From assembly GCA_032209605.1 (NCBI GenBank), contig JASFXZ010000009.1, positions 13,627,553 through 13,691,552 of the forward strand: a DNA stretch of 64,000 nt. The letters are read 5' to 3'. Origin of the DNA: Mactromeris polynyma. Taxonomy: Eukaryota; Mollusca; Bivalvia; Venerida; Mactridae. A program made the position numbers and the translations under genes. The notes beneath the pieces were generated by a model. The model ran no database searches, had not been told where the DNA came from, and worked only from the letters and a program-made list of their open reading frames with translations. Shown in pieces: positions 10,922 through 21,059 of the stretch; positions within the stretch are counted from its first letter, which is position 1; every line of letters begins with the position of its first letter.

Positions 10922-10985
10922 TCTGTTTTAAGATTGAACAGAACATATAAAGACTTTATAGCTTCAAACATTTTACCTGTTATGC

Positions 10986-11366
10986 CTAATGTGATAATCG
11001 TTCCCATAAAATACTTCTATTTATCATATCGTAGACCTTTTCAAAGTCTATAAATGCACAGAAAGTAGATTTGCGTAGCTTCTTTCTTGTGTCAATTATG
11101 TTTGTTAAACTAAGCAATTGGTCCGTTGTACTACGACCCTTTCTAAAATCGTTTTGGTCATCAGATACTTTGTCGTTTTCCTCGGACCAAGTGCTAAGTC
11201 TGCAATTTAAAATATAGCAATATACTTTATACATAGCAGGAGGTAGTGTAATACCTCTGTAGGATAGTGGGTCCCTTCGATCTAAAGTTGACGATTTAGG
11301 TATTGGATTGATTACGCACTTACTCCATAGAGAGGGCATTATGCCCTTATCAAAACATATGTTCAT
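10986..11366 (-). pseudogene. LINE reverse transcriptase N-terminal blocks
   Basis: The 126-codon frame shows PIPKSSTLD, YRGITLPPAMYKVY, DQNDFRKGRSTTDQ and FIDFEKVYD. These are the fingers and early palm motifs of LINE reverse transcriptases, with the first catalytic Asp in the FIDFEKVYD box. The first codons coincide with the 5' truncation point of the insertion. A frameshift separates it from the YADD piece. Confidence 0.85.
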
Positions 11367-11369
11367 GAG

Positions 11370-11458
11370 TTAGGTGCGATATCGTTCTTAAATGCTAGGA
11401 GCGAAAAACGATCTTTGTGGCGAAAATCGCACCTAAGATTTTTGATGAAACGCACCCC
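11370..11458 (-). mobile_element. Right arm of the split MITE
   Basis: Ends GATGAAACGCACCCC, the reverse complement of the left arm at 9328, and carries GGCGAAAATCGCACCTAAG and AGGAGCGAAAAACG. It begins with the second TTAGG at the LINE junction. Confidence 0.7.
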
Positions 11459-11580
11459 TGGTCTTTATTTTAATCACTTTGTGAACATTAATTAATTTAT
11501 GACGTACATTGTCGCACTTAAGACTGCTGGTATTAAAAATAACACCAAATCAAAACGTTGCATTTTTTAATGGCGCTAAG

Positions 11581-11754
11581 TACAGTAAAACCTCAAAAAT
11601 AAGATCACATTTTGAACCATGGCCTTCTTATCGAGGTGGTCTTAATATTGAGGTCGAATAAAGACCAATATAATGAAAATGGACTTGAACATTTTGTTCT
11701 TAATTTTGAGGTGGTCTTATTATTGAGGTGGTCTTTAAGTGAGGTTTTACTGTA
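11581..11754. mobile_element. Pogo/Tigger-like MITE copy 1
   Basis: Ends are TACAGTAAAACCTCA and TGAGGTTTTACTGTA, so the inverted repeats start CAGTAAAACCTC and are flanked by TA on both sides, the target duplication expected for Tc1/mariner-pogo elements. The interior repeats GAGGTGGTCTTAATATTGAG-type words. There is no coding capacity. Related copies are at 20933 and 39989. Confidence 0.8.
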
Positions 11755-12934
11755 TAAATAAATAGATTATACAATAATTTCTCAGTGTGATTTATGACAC
11801 ACATTTGTACAGTAACACCGTGATAGAAACACCACAATGTGCTGGCTGTTAGTGGGGGTATTTCTCTCACGGTCTACAGAGAGTACGAGAAAGCGATTGC
11901 TGTATATAGGAAATCGAAGCCACAACGTTTGGCGGCTAACAGCGAAATCTACCAGCGCAGTATTGCTAAGCTGGTCACCTATCAAACAGGCATTCAACGC
12001 TTGTAAAAAAACTACGGAAATACCTACAATAGTTTCACAGGAATCGTGATTTGACTAAACGTAGCAACTGTTATATACTTTATTATATGCATTATGAATT
12101 TGTTATTTTATTGTTTTGTAAACAGTAGTATGAAACAGACATGTATAGAGAAAAGGGAAATTAACTTAAAAAACTTGGATTTTATTATAGAACTCGACAG
12201 TTTTTAGTGAATTGTGTGAACCATTTCTGTGGAAGGTATTGTTGATTTTTTTGAATATTGAGAACATTTTGATATTATAGTTGTGCGATGCTGTACAGAC
12301 AATGAATTGTCATTTATATATATTTATCTTGAATTATAATTTAAATGATATAAGGTATTACGTACAAATTACCTTACTTCGAAAGCATTTCCTAGTCCGC
12401 GAACATTGTTTTTCTTCTGAAATAGCCGGCTGAAAAAAACATTCGTTTGAATACAAATGTGGAAATTAGATTTAATTGTAATATCTTTTATTAAAAAATG
12501 TCTATTTCCTGATTTCGCAAGCGCGTTCACGTGTGTACATTTCTTGCTCTGAACATTCAAGCGTTCTTAACTTCCATTAGATCTTAATTTCACGGAAGAA
12601 ATGATGTTTGAACCACTGTATTATTAATCGGCTTTTACCGTAAAATCGTATCGAACTGCTTAACGATATGCATCGAGTGACGTAAATTGTCGGAAATTGC
12701 CCAGTGCTGAATAAATGAGTTTTTAAGATAAATTCACAAAATGTATTCGTCCGGATCCAACTTACGTGTATTTAAACCATCTTCAAAACAAGAACAAGCA
12801 TTTAAATATCTCATAGGCGCTTGTTATGATGCTATTTCAAGAGCAGGAGTATTTTAATCATAAAAAAAGTAGCCAAACTTTGTTGAAATATGATTTAATG
12901 GGCCGATGGAAATATGTTTCATTCTATGTTTCAG
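11755..12934. other. Gene-poor stretch
   Basis: Two short overlapping frames at 11.78-12.05 kb are on opposite strands and have no motif. Nothing else was seen. Confidence 0.45.
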
Positions 12935-12970
12935 GACAGTAGTTTCCAGTTAACGTCGGAAATAATAGCG
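12935..12970 (+). CDS. Possible 36-nt microexon
   Basis: A strong acceptor (TTCTATGTTTCAG) is followed by 36 open bases reading DSSFQLTSEIIA and a consensus donor GTAAGTAAC. Both boundaries fall between codons. The product is not recognised, and a piece this short with good splice signals can arise by chance in 64 kb. No partner exon was identified, so this is only a lead. Confidence 0.2.
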
Positions 12971-14571
12971 GTAAGTAACTTTGATCCTATTTTACGTCTG
13001 TGCAGCCAATTAGCTGAACTACAGATAAAAGGAAATATTGGTTATAAATTGCACAATCCATGGACTCCGCATGTTATACCGAAATATGACTCCACGTATC
13101 ATAATACATAAACAATATCACGAAAGAAATATGTTCGATTGGCTTGAACACTTATAACAACAACATTAGCGACATGTTGCCGAGATCATATAATATATAA
13201 CAATTTACAATAATACATGTATTGATTTACTTTTCTCGTAACAAGCCGTATACCAGGTGCATACTTAACAATGTATAAAACATTGGATTTACCAACATAA
13301 ATCGGAGAAATATATACAAACATGACAAGTAAGACTGACCAGAATAATTGACCGTAAGACTTTGACTTCAAATCATACGATAATGTCCTTAAATACCTTA
13401 CAGAGCTTTAACAAACCGCCGTATTAAGTTCATGTTGACATTATAGTTGTTGTAAATCGAACATAATATAGCGTTAAAACTAATTATTCATTGATTTGTA
13501 TTGCCCAAATCAACTTTGAAAGCATCGTCCTGTTAAAAATATGTTTCCGTATATAACTGTCCAGTGTTGGCTATATGCATTATTATGTATGATGTCGGTT
13601 AGATTCAAATGCTGTGTTTATATAGTAAAATAGTTTGGATGCATAACAGCCCGTTCGTTGTTTGAATTTGAGCCCTGTCTTAGTACTGTTTAGTGCCGAA
13701 CGCATGAATATATTACCGGGACCGTTACATTTCAAAATAGGTGCATTGAAATGGTCGTGTTTGTCCGAAAGCTTGACGGAGCAAAAGTTGCAGTTGTGTG
13801 GTGATAGAAAAGTAAGCCAAAAGCAGTTATAGGTTTACGCGCGAGATCGTTTCCTTACCTAAATTGACATGGATCGGTCCTGAAAGTTCATACACCTGTT
13901 CGCGGTCAATCTAACAGCACTGATCTGATGGAGTCATCCCAAACAGTAGAAAAAGCATTCTGTTAAAACTAACGCCATTTTTATACATTTCTTGTGTAGT
14001 TGTTGTTCTGTATGGCTGTCCATTATTTAATCATAAGTTTCAGTAGTATATTGGCGCATATTCGAAGCCCGAAGCAAAGTGTATCGATATTGCACATACG
14101 ATACCCTCGCATTTATCATTTAACAATAGTGTCTGCTTCAATACGCAAAAATAATAAATATTGTAAAGTTATAGACCTGGATTTTCGCTTGCAGATATCT
14201 CTATTTACACGTTTAAAATGTTAAGAACACATATTAAGTGCAAACGTAATGTAGATATCTCTATTTTGCGTAGCGTACCAAATGACAGGATTCAAAAGTA
14301 TGCGTCTGCATATTGCGTAATAAAGTCGGATGAATTTTGCCCAAGATGTTGAACCCACTTTTCAGTATGCTTTCGTCTACATATTGCAAAATGTCTGACA
14401 TTTTACGGACGATTGATGAGTAAACGTCGATACACAGTTTGTCATAAGTTTATTACAAATTGCAGACCCAGTCTACATTCACATGCTATAAAAAACAGTC
14501 CATCTCACACGACGCTCTGAATATGGTACTGATTTTGTTACAAATAAAAGATATATAGATCTATATAATTA
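12971..14571. other. Gene-poor stretch
   Basis: Short frames only. No repeat shared with other parts of the window was noticed. Confidence 0.45.
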
Positions 14572-14650
14572 TTAGGGATGTCAACGAATGGCAATTTTTG
14601 TATTCGAATATTCGGTCAATATTCCGAACGAAGATTCGAACATTCTTACT
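14572..14650 (+). mobile_element. hAT-like element end
   Basis: Starts TTAGGGATGTCAACGAATGG and continues with TATTCGAATATTCGG and GATTCGAAC. The AGGGATGTCAACGAAT start followed by TTCGAATATTCG words is common at hAT-type ends in animals. No matching inverted end was found; TTCGAATA words recur at 15150-15215 and 15430-15450 and may mark internal or right-hand remnants. Confidence 0.35.
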
Positions 14651-17063
14651 TCTTATTGAATACTAATACATTTGAAATTCGAAGTTTAACTTTCAGTTTA
14701 TTTTATGCTTATCAAATTTGTGTTTTTAACTGACCAATCCCCGCGATTACTAATAATTTCAGGGCCTAATTGTCATCACGAGAGTGTTATATCTCTCTTG
14801 CACCCAAATATACAACATGACATGTCAATTAACACCTGTAGATATTATTTTCACGAGTAAAATGTCATTCAATGCGATAATGCCCATTATTGGAATTGAT
14901 CCACTTGCATTCAGCTTTTATTTCTTCTTAGGCTGAATAGTAATATATAAGTAAATGCTATTTATCTACGTAATGTGTTTCATAACTGTGTTTGTATTAA
15001 TGTATGTTTGTGTGTATGATTGTATGATTGTATGTATGCATTGACTGTCTTTGCGCTGTTTTGTGTTATGTAACCAAAGGCACGTACTTGCCGAGTATGT
15101 TAATAAAGATATATATATTGAAAATAAATACATGTATCTTATCAAATATTTGAATGCCGAATCCGTATTTGAATATTTGGACGTACAAGCGTATATTCGA
15201 ATATCCGAATATTCGTTATATATAAATATATATAATGCGTACTGGTTTATCTCCAAAGCTGTTTCTACAAGAAGTGTCAACAGAACGAGTCTTATTCTTA
15301 TGATAGCCCTGAATAACATATGTTTATTTTACATATTTTAAATTTCCCGAATTTCAAACAATTATACTCTCTTTGTTTAGTCGACGACAATTTTTTTCTC
15401 TTCATTTGAATCACTGACTCAGTCAATGTTCGAATATTTTCTTTTGAATATCCAGTGTGAAGCCATGACTGCAGATACACGTGTATTCGGCCACTTCCGC
15501 CTTATACACATACAAACAGTCTGATTCACAATAGAACTGATCGTCTGTTGCATTTAAGCTAAACACAGGGAACCAAACAACGATATATATTGCATTAATT
15601 CGTTTTTAATAAAATAAGGCCATGTCGTTTTATATTTTTGTTAAGCGTCCGCGTGCGCATTGGTTTTGATCACTTTGAGCCGAAAAAAAAACATTTTCGT
15701 AATTTTAAAAATAGCCAAGGGAAGTAACCGCTATGTCGTTTTTACGTATATTTTTGTAAATATTTTATGATCTTGCATTTTTGAAAATAGTGAGTGAAAA
15801 CTACTCAGTTTTTCTGTTAGGCTTCTAACGTTTTATAAAGAAACAAATTTTATCATATTAACCTCATTTAAAACATGTGAAATGATACATTGCTTATTAT
15901 CTGGCTTTGCGGTTTTTCGAAACGACTTTGTTTTTCGGATAGGTAGATAGCTTTTGCGAAGCAAGGTTGATGCTTAACAAAAATATAAAAAACAGTATAG
16001 CCTAACCGCAGTGACTAGATGGTTACTGTTTGTGTTTGTCACGGGAAATAAATAAATATTCACAAACAACAGAACTGTATTTCAATTTGCATAGCAATCG
16101 AAATAATGTTATCAGAACGCCATTCCAGAATTCCATACCTCTTCACATATAAAATTGAATGCGAAAAAAAATTATATGGAAATTTAGCTAATTACTCCAA
16201 AAACTTCCAAAACAAACGAAATCATGCTAACCAGGAAATTATTTCTGTGTTTTTGTGATTAGAATATTATGCCTAGTTAACTATTTAATGCTATATTAAG
16301 TTTTTTTTCCTCTCCGGATAATGTCTGTCGACTGGCTGTTGTGAAAACAACGGCGCAACTCGTGTGAAAAGAAACGTTTCTGATAAGATGCACTACTCTC
16401 CTTCTCTGGCTCTCTGGCTTTGTACGACTAAACTGAATCTTGCCTCAAAGAACCGTGTTTTTTTCTCTCTCTTTGTAATGATTTTGTTCAGCAGAAAATA
16501 AAGTTTTCTCATTTAGATGAAACTGATCTTAGTTAGCTCATGCTTTTATCTTCAAGATACAACATGATTTCTGGCTTGTTTCGTTCATGTAATTTCTTGC
16601 GCGTGTTTTATATTATTTTTTGTAATGAAGTTGCAATCGTTTTTTTATTCGGCGGTCCTGACATCGCGGGATTCTATGGAGCCCTTAATGGAAAGCAAAT
16701 AGTTGGTAATCATAACATTAAAACAAGTGTATCTCAGGGTCCCAGTATTTACAGCTCATCGTCAAAATGTTGGCATCAATATCAGTGTACACTGAACAAA
16801 TTTTCTAAACGTCCATATAATGAAATACAAATTTAAGAAAACGGTATTATATGCCGACTTCAAATTCGGTATTCTAGTATTATACATAATACTCTATCGA
16901 CTTTCACAACGAAAATACCTATTTATCGTCAGGGTTGACCACGTGTGACGGTGAGTACGATTTTCAACTTCTGGCACGAGGATCACGTGTATACTGTGTA
17001 GTAAATGGAAATTTTCACTGCAATGAAATCCACGTTGTATATCCAACACGAAAAATAGAAAAG
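14651..17063. other. Gene-poor stretch with TTCGAATA-rich patch
   Basis: Overlapping frames of ~96-117 codons on both strands at 14.97-15.34 kb lie in low-complexity ATTCGAATA/GTATGATT sequence and are not gene-like. The rest shows nothing recognisable. Confidence 0.45.
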
Positions 17064-17141
17064 ATGCCGGCAAAGACCACTGCAGAAAGTGCTAGGATCG
17101 TCGGTATGATCGATGCTGGTACTCCGATACGACAGATATGA
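17064..17141 (+). pseudogene. Scrap of Tc1-like transposase helix-turn-helix
   Basis: Twenty-five codons read MPAKTTAESA then RIVGMIDAGTPIRQI before a stop. A Ser/Ala-Arg, Ile-x-x-Met-x-Asp-Ala-Gly, Ile-Arg-x-Ile pattern matches the first helix-turn-helix of Tc1/mariner and related transposases. The match is short and the rest of the protein is absent, so it is at best a fragment. Confidence 0.3.
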
Positions 17142-17850
17142 CTAACTTTATAAATTACTTAATCTTTTCAAATAGAATTTGTAAAATAATTATTAATATT
17201 TATGATTTTTGTATTATTTACCCCTTTGTATTAGTATTTCTGGTTGTCCGTCTCTTCAATAGGCGCACATTTGTGTCTGTTCTTATATCTCGACGAAGTA
17301 CCTAGTGGGCGTTTAGAACTTTTGTTACGAGAAATGCATATAACTTGAAGATTTATTTCATGCTTTCCGGCAGTTTACCGCGGAATAACGGTGAATTATC
17401 ATCCAATAATTCACATTGAAATTATCAAAGCAATGATGACGTGATATTCATGACTATATTAATGCATTTTGAAAGAAAAACTTGCACACCTCAAATTTTG
17501 TATTGACTCGTCCAATATTTGTTTATAATATTATGTAAGTATGTAAACAACATGATGTATTTTGGGCACTTTTTGAGTGATACTTAACAGAGCTTCATAT
17601 TAATTATTCACAATGATGTGAGAATATTGGTGATGCTCTGATGATAAATGGCAAATATATACGTTACATAATGCGTACACTCATAAAGTTAATGTTACAT
17701 TTATAAGTGTGATTATAAGTAATAACTGATATGTATTTTACATTGCCAGTTTTGCAGATTTACGTACTTCAAATAATTATGATACCAAGTTTAACATACT
17801 GGGTCGGGTTGCATAATGTTTCGAGTGTATAAAGAACAAATACAAACAAC
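17142..17850. other. No recognisable feature
   Basis: AT-rich, with no open frame or shared repeat. Confidence 0.45.
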
Positions 17851-18132
17851 CAGGTTGGGTGAACACGTGATTTTTGTGTTTACTTCGCGGCACGAAAAGC
17901 TGGCGGCAGATCACAAAACGGTACACAATTTGGCAGTTTTTGTTTCTAAGAAATAGTTTTTAATAGCCTAAAACATGGTCCACAAAATTTAAGCGAGGCG
18001 ATTTTTTGGGCAAGCATTCCGGCAAATCTACAGATATTTATGAGTCGATATGGGCATCGATGCAACCGGATTTTAGATGACCAGGTTTTTCGTGCCGCGT
18101 AGTAAACAAAAGTCGCGTGTTCACCCACCCTG
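17851..18132. mobile_element. 282-bp MITE with ~50-bp inverted ends
   Basis: Ends are CAGGTTGGGTGAACACG and CGTGTTCACCCACCCTG, and the match continues inward through TTTACTTCGCGGCACGAAAA and its partner TTTTCGTGCCGCGTAGTAAA. AACAAC lies immediately outside both ends (17845-17850 and 18133-18138), an exact 6-bp flanking repeat. The interior is non-coding. CAGG ends with a 6-8-bp duplication suggest a hAT-like or other superfamily, and the exact class is open. Confidence 0.8.
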
Positions 18133-18807
18133 AACAACGTTAAATATTTTATCGTTTGTTAAAGTATATCAAGCATCATTTGTTCCAATTGAACCATATT
18201 AATTCAATATTGATACGATCGTGAAAGTCAATACAAGTTCGCCTGTTTTACGGCACTTTTATCAGATTAAAAACTATAAACGTCTTAATGCCAGAGACAA
18301 AATGAAGTCATTTAGGTAATGCGTCATGAGTTTATCAATTTAGATAATTCTGCTTGGCAAAGTGGCTTTATGATTTACAAACTACTGCTAATTATGATAG
18401 CATGAACAAGGAAATAATAAATGATAAACGCTATTATTAGTGACATTACATATATCATTTTTAGCGTATCAGACAATTGTTCTTCTGGACATTGGTCAGT
18501 TTGGCCACAGATGGGTCCGTATTTACGCCTATCTAATATTTCACGCCAAGCAAAAAAACCATTTCTTTGAAAATAGAAAAGTCTATGACATTAGTAATAT
18601 AGGTCGATTTTTCATCATACAATTGTACGTATAAACAAGCGGGCCGTACTATTTTAGCTGTGCCATTCTATGAGATGATTGGCCCAAATAACATATTTGA
18701 ACGAAATTGAGTTATTAACATTTCTGAATGCAGGGATATTTGTAGATCACTGTTTTTCCATAAAATAATTATCCTGTTGTGCTTTTACTGTTTTTTAAAT
18801 ATAGATC

Positions 18808-19050
18808 AATAATTCGTCGCCTTATTTCCAGAACCCTGTAACTCTGAGGTTTTGAGTATTTGGTATCGTTGAAAGCGTCTTTCCAAGCTCTTTGTATCTG
18901 TAGTGCCCTACTTCCTATATTGTTCTTAAATGCAATTCCATAACCCCGTGTGTAACACTTATCTCAAGAGGGTAAAACTTTAAAGTTGCTTTTTTTTCAA
19001 AAAGACGAAAAACAAGTTATGGGGTTCTGGAAAGAATGAAACGAATTATT
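18808..19050. mobile_element. MITE with TTTCCAGAACCC ends
   Basis: Left AATAATTCGTCGCC, TTTCCAGAACCCTGTAAC and right GTTATGGGGTTCTGGAAAG, ACGAATTATT are inverted matches over ~40 bases. The interior also has CCATAACCCC. No coding capacity was seen. Confidence 0.65.
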
Positions 19051-20032
19051 AACACTATTTAAGACGTGAAATAGTGAATCATGAAGACTAGATGGAAAAA
19101 TACCCGCTCCTTTCTGTCTGCTTTAGTTCGTAAAATGAATGGTTTATGAATAATTAACAACGCAGACAAAATTTGCAACGCATGTATTGTCTTCCACAAT
19201 TTTACGACATAGAATATCTGATTTGTGAAATTTCTGTGTCTTGTAATACAAAATCAGCACTAACTCATGGCATAACCGAACATATCCGGAGGTGTCCGAT
19301 ACATATTCCAGACGAAACTTGGATGTTCTAATCAGAGATGATTCAATGCTCAGGGTAAAAGTATTGCTGTTTAGAAATATATTCATTTAGATTTGCACAC
19401 TTTAATAACAAAATGTAAATTTCAGACTTTTTTGCCAAGTTTAAATTTCAGATATGTTTTGTCTGGTTAACTTTGAAGTACAATTAAACCGAACAATTGA
19501 TCAATATGTCAAATGTTTATCAAAGCGGATAGGCTTACAGAATTACTTCAATAAACGAACTAACATGATTTATTTCACTGTAAAAAGATTCATATCTCTG
19601 AAAAAAGCATTTATTATGTAAGCGTTTAATAGATTTCGCACGTGATATGCCGTGTATGATATGTTGAGATCCACTTCAGAAGCGTTACTAATTGATATAA
19701 AAGCGAAGGGAATCCATCAGACTTAAAATTGTTATCATTCAAGTGTTTGATTTGTTGATGGATTTGTAAATATTATGGTGAATAGCTATTTTATTGAAAA
19801 GTTATTTAATTGATTTAGAAGTAGGAATGTGATAATTCTCTTATCAAATATTTAAGCAGATGGTAAATATATATATCCCGAATCTAATTGCTTTCAAATG
19901 AATTAGAAAGTTTGCATATTTATTCAAAGCCTGTGAAGTACTGTGAATAAAACAACTCATTTTCCTTAAGGCGGCGAGTAAAACGTTTTTTTAAAAATGC
20001 AAATACATAAACAATATTTTGCTGAGCATGGT
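19051..20032. other. Gene-poor stretch
   Basis: An 80-codon minus-strand frame at 19144-19386 has no recognisable motif. No repeats were noticed. Confidence 0.45.
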
Positions 20033-20115
20033 GAAGTTCTCGGCGCCGTCGTATTGTGCTCGCTATAGCTACATTAGTCACTGCGTTGCAAAAACCAATC
20101 AAATTTAAGTTACAT
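20033..20115 (-). repeat. Family A-related tail, variant C copy 1
   Basis: On the plus strand it reads CTCGGCGCCGTCGTATTGTG, CTCGCTATAGCTACAT, then AACCAATCAAATTTAAG. It shares the terminal CGGCG motif and the CCAATCAAAT block with the family A tail and is closest to the copy at 58794. Confidence 0.6.
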
Positions 20116-20471
20116 TTCATGTTTTACATCTTCTTCCTCGTACCCTTTTAAGTTTTATTTATCACCTTCCATTACCCATGTATGTTAATTCCTATTGAAG
20201 AGGCCCCTCCCTCCCAGTACAACTCGGTCTCAAATAATACTATGATGTGACAGAGATAGTTTGTGCATATTTTATCAATCGCTACAAGAATATATTCAGT
20301 AATATTCATATCGCGCACATTATTTCAAAAATAAATTCACTAATTAAAGTACTTGACTGATATTTGAAAATATTAGCATATAACCATTTGATTCCATTCT
20401 AAAGTTGTTCATTATTTTATGCATCTATCATTTATTCTGATCCCAGTTGGTTGAATTTTCAACTCAGCTTT

Positions 20472-20591
20472 CTATAAATACCTCATCCCCTCATTCCGTG
20501 TTGTCACCTCGCTTCATTGACTTTTCCGGTTATAAAAATACCTCCTCCCCTCATTCCGCGTTTGTCACCTCGCTTCATTGATTTTTCCGGT
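20472..20591. repeat. Two-copy tandem duplication of ~60 bp
   Basis: Two adjacent units share TACCTCMTCCCCTCATTCCG, TTGTCACCTCGCTTCATTGA and TTTTCCGGTTATAA. No longer array is present. Confidence 0.75.
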
Positions 20592-20751
20592 TATAATTAT
20601 GTATAATATTTATATCATTATTAAGCAAAACATACATCAACAAGAACATCTTGAAAAAGGATGGTCGGCGCCATTTGAAGGTTCAGAAAAAAGCCGAGAT
20701 GTTACGTTTGCTGGTCACTCCAGATCCAAAATGGATTTCGGTAAATTCACC

Positions 20752-20860
20752 GGTTCGGTTGAAGAGAAATTGCCTTGGTGGTTAACGTAAGATTTTACTG
20801 GTTTACACAACACTGATATACATTAAGCAAAACCATGTTAGTACGATTGCGCCGAAAAAT
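20752..20860 (+). repeat. Conserved tail, family A copy 2
   Basis: Reads CGGTTGAAGAGAAATTGCC, TTGGTGGTTAACGTAAGATT, TGGTTTACACAACACTGATA, AGCAAAACCATGTTAGTACG, ending TTGCGCCGAAAA. The upstream ~30 bases of the full tail (CCGCGTCAAGGTTA) are missing in this copy. Confidence 0.75.
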
Positions 20861-20932
20861 GTAAACAATTTTAACGACACCAACGGCTCGGACTTAATAC
20901 CGCCTGAATGGGATTTAACGATCTTGAAAGAA

Positions 20933-21057
20933 CAGTAAACCCTTAATAATAAGACCACCCTTGACAACTGGTTCTCTTTGAGGTTGTTTTAATATTGAGG
21001 TTGAATACTTTCGAGGTGGTCTTATTATTGAGGTGTTCTATACGTGAGGTTTTACTG
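20933..21057. mobile_element. Pogo/Tigger-like MITE copy 2
   Basis: Starts CAGTAAACCCTTAATAATAA and ends ACGTGAGGTTTTACTG followed by TA. Interior GAGGTGGTCTTATTATTGAG matches copies 1 and 3. The left end has drifted. Confidence 0.7.
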
Positions 21058-21059
21058 TA

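Larger units (their letters stand above)
9369..11369 (-). mobile_element. 5'-truncated LINE inserted in a MITE
   Basis: About 2.0 kb of a non-LTR retrotransposon lies on the minus strand. The 3' untranslated part ends in ACTACTACTACT-type repeats at 9369-9381 (written on the minus strand). The 5' side is cut within the reverse transcriptase at ~11369. The word TTAGG occurs at both junctions (9364-9368 and 11370-11374) and may be the target-site duplication. Coding remnants cover the reverse transcriptase and the C-terminal zinc-knuckle region, with stops and a small internal inversion at ~10417-10671. The family is a LINE by motifs, but the clade was not assigned. Confidence 0.85.

Noticed and set aside
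14966..15341. Overlapping ~100-codon ORFs on both strands
   Set aside because: Lie in ATTCGAATA-rich low-complexity sequence and mirror each other.
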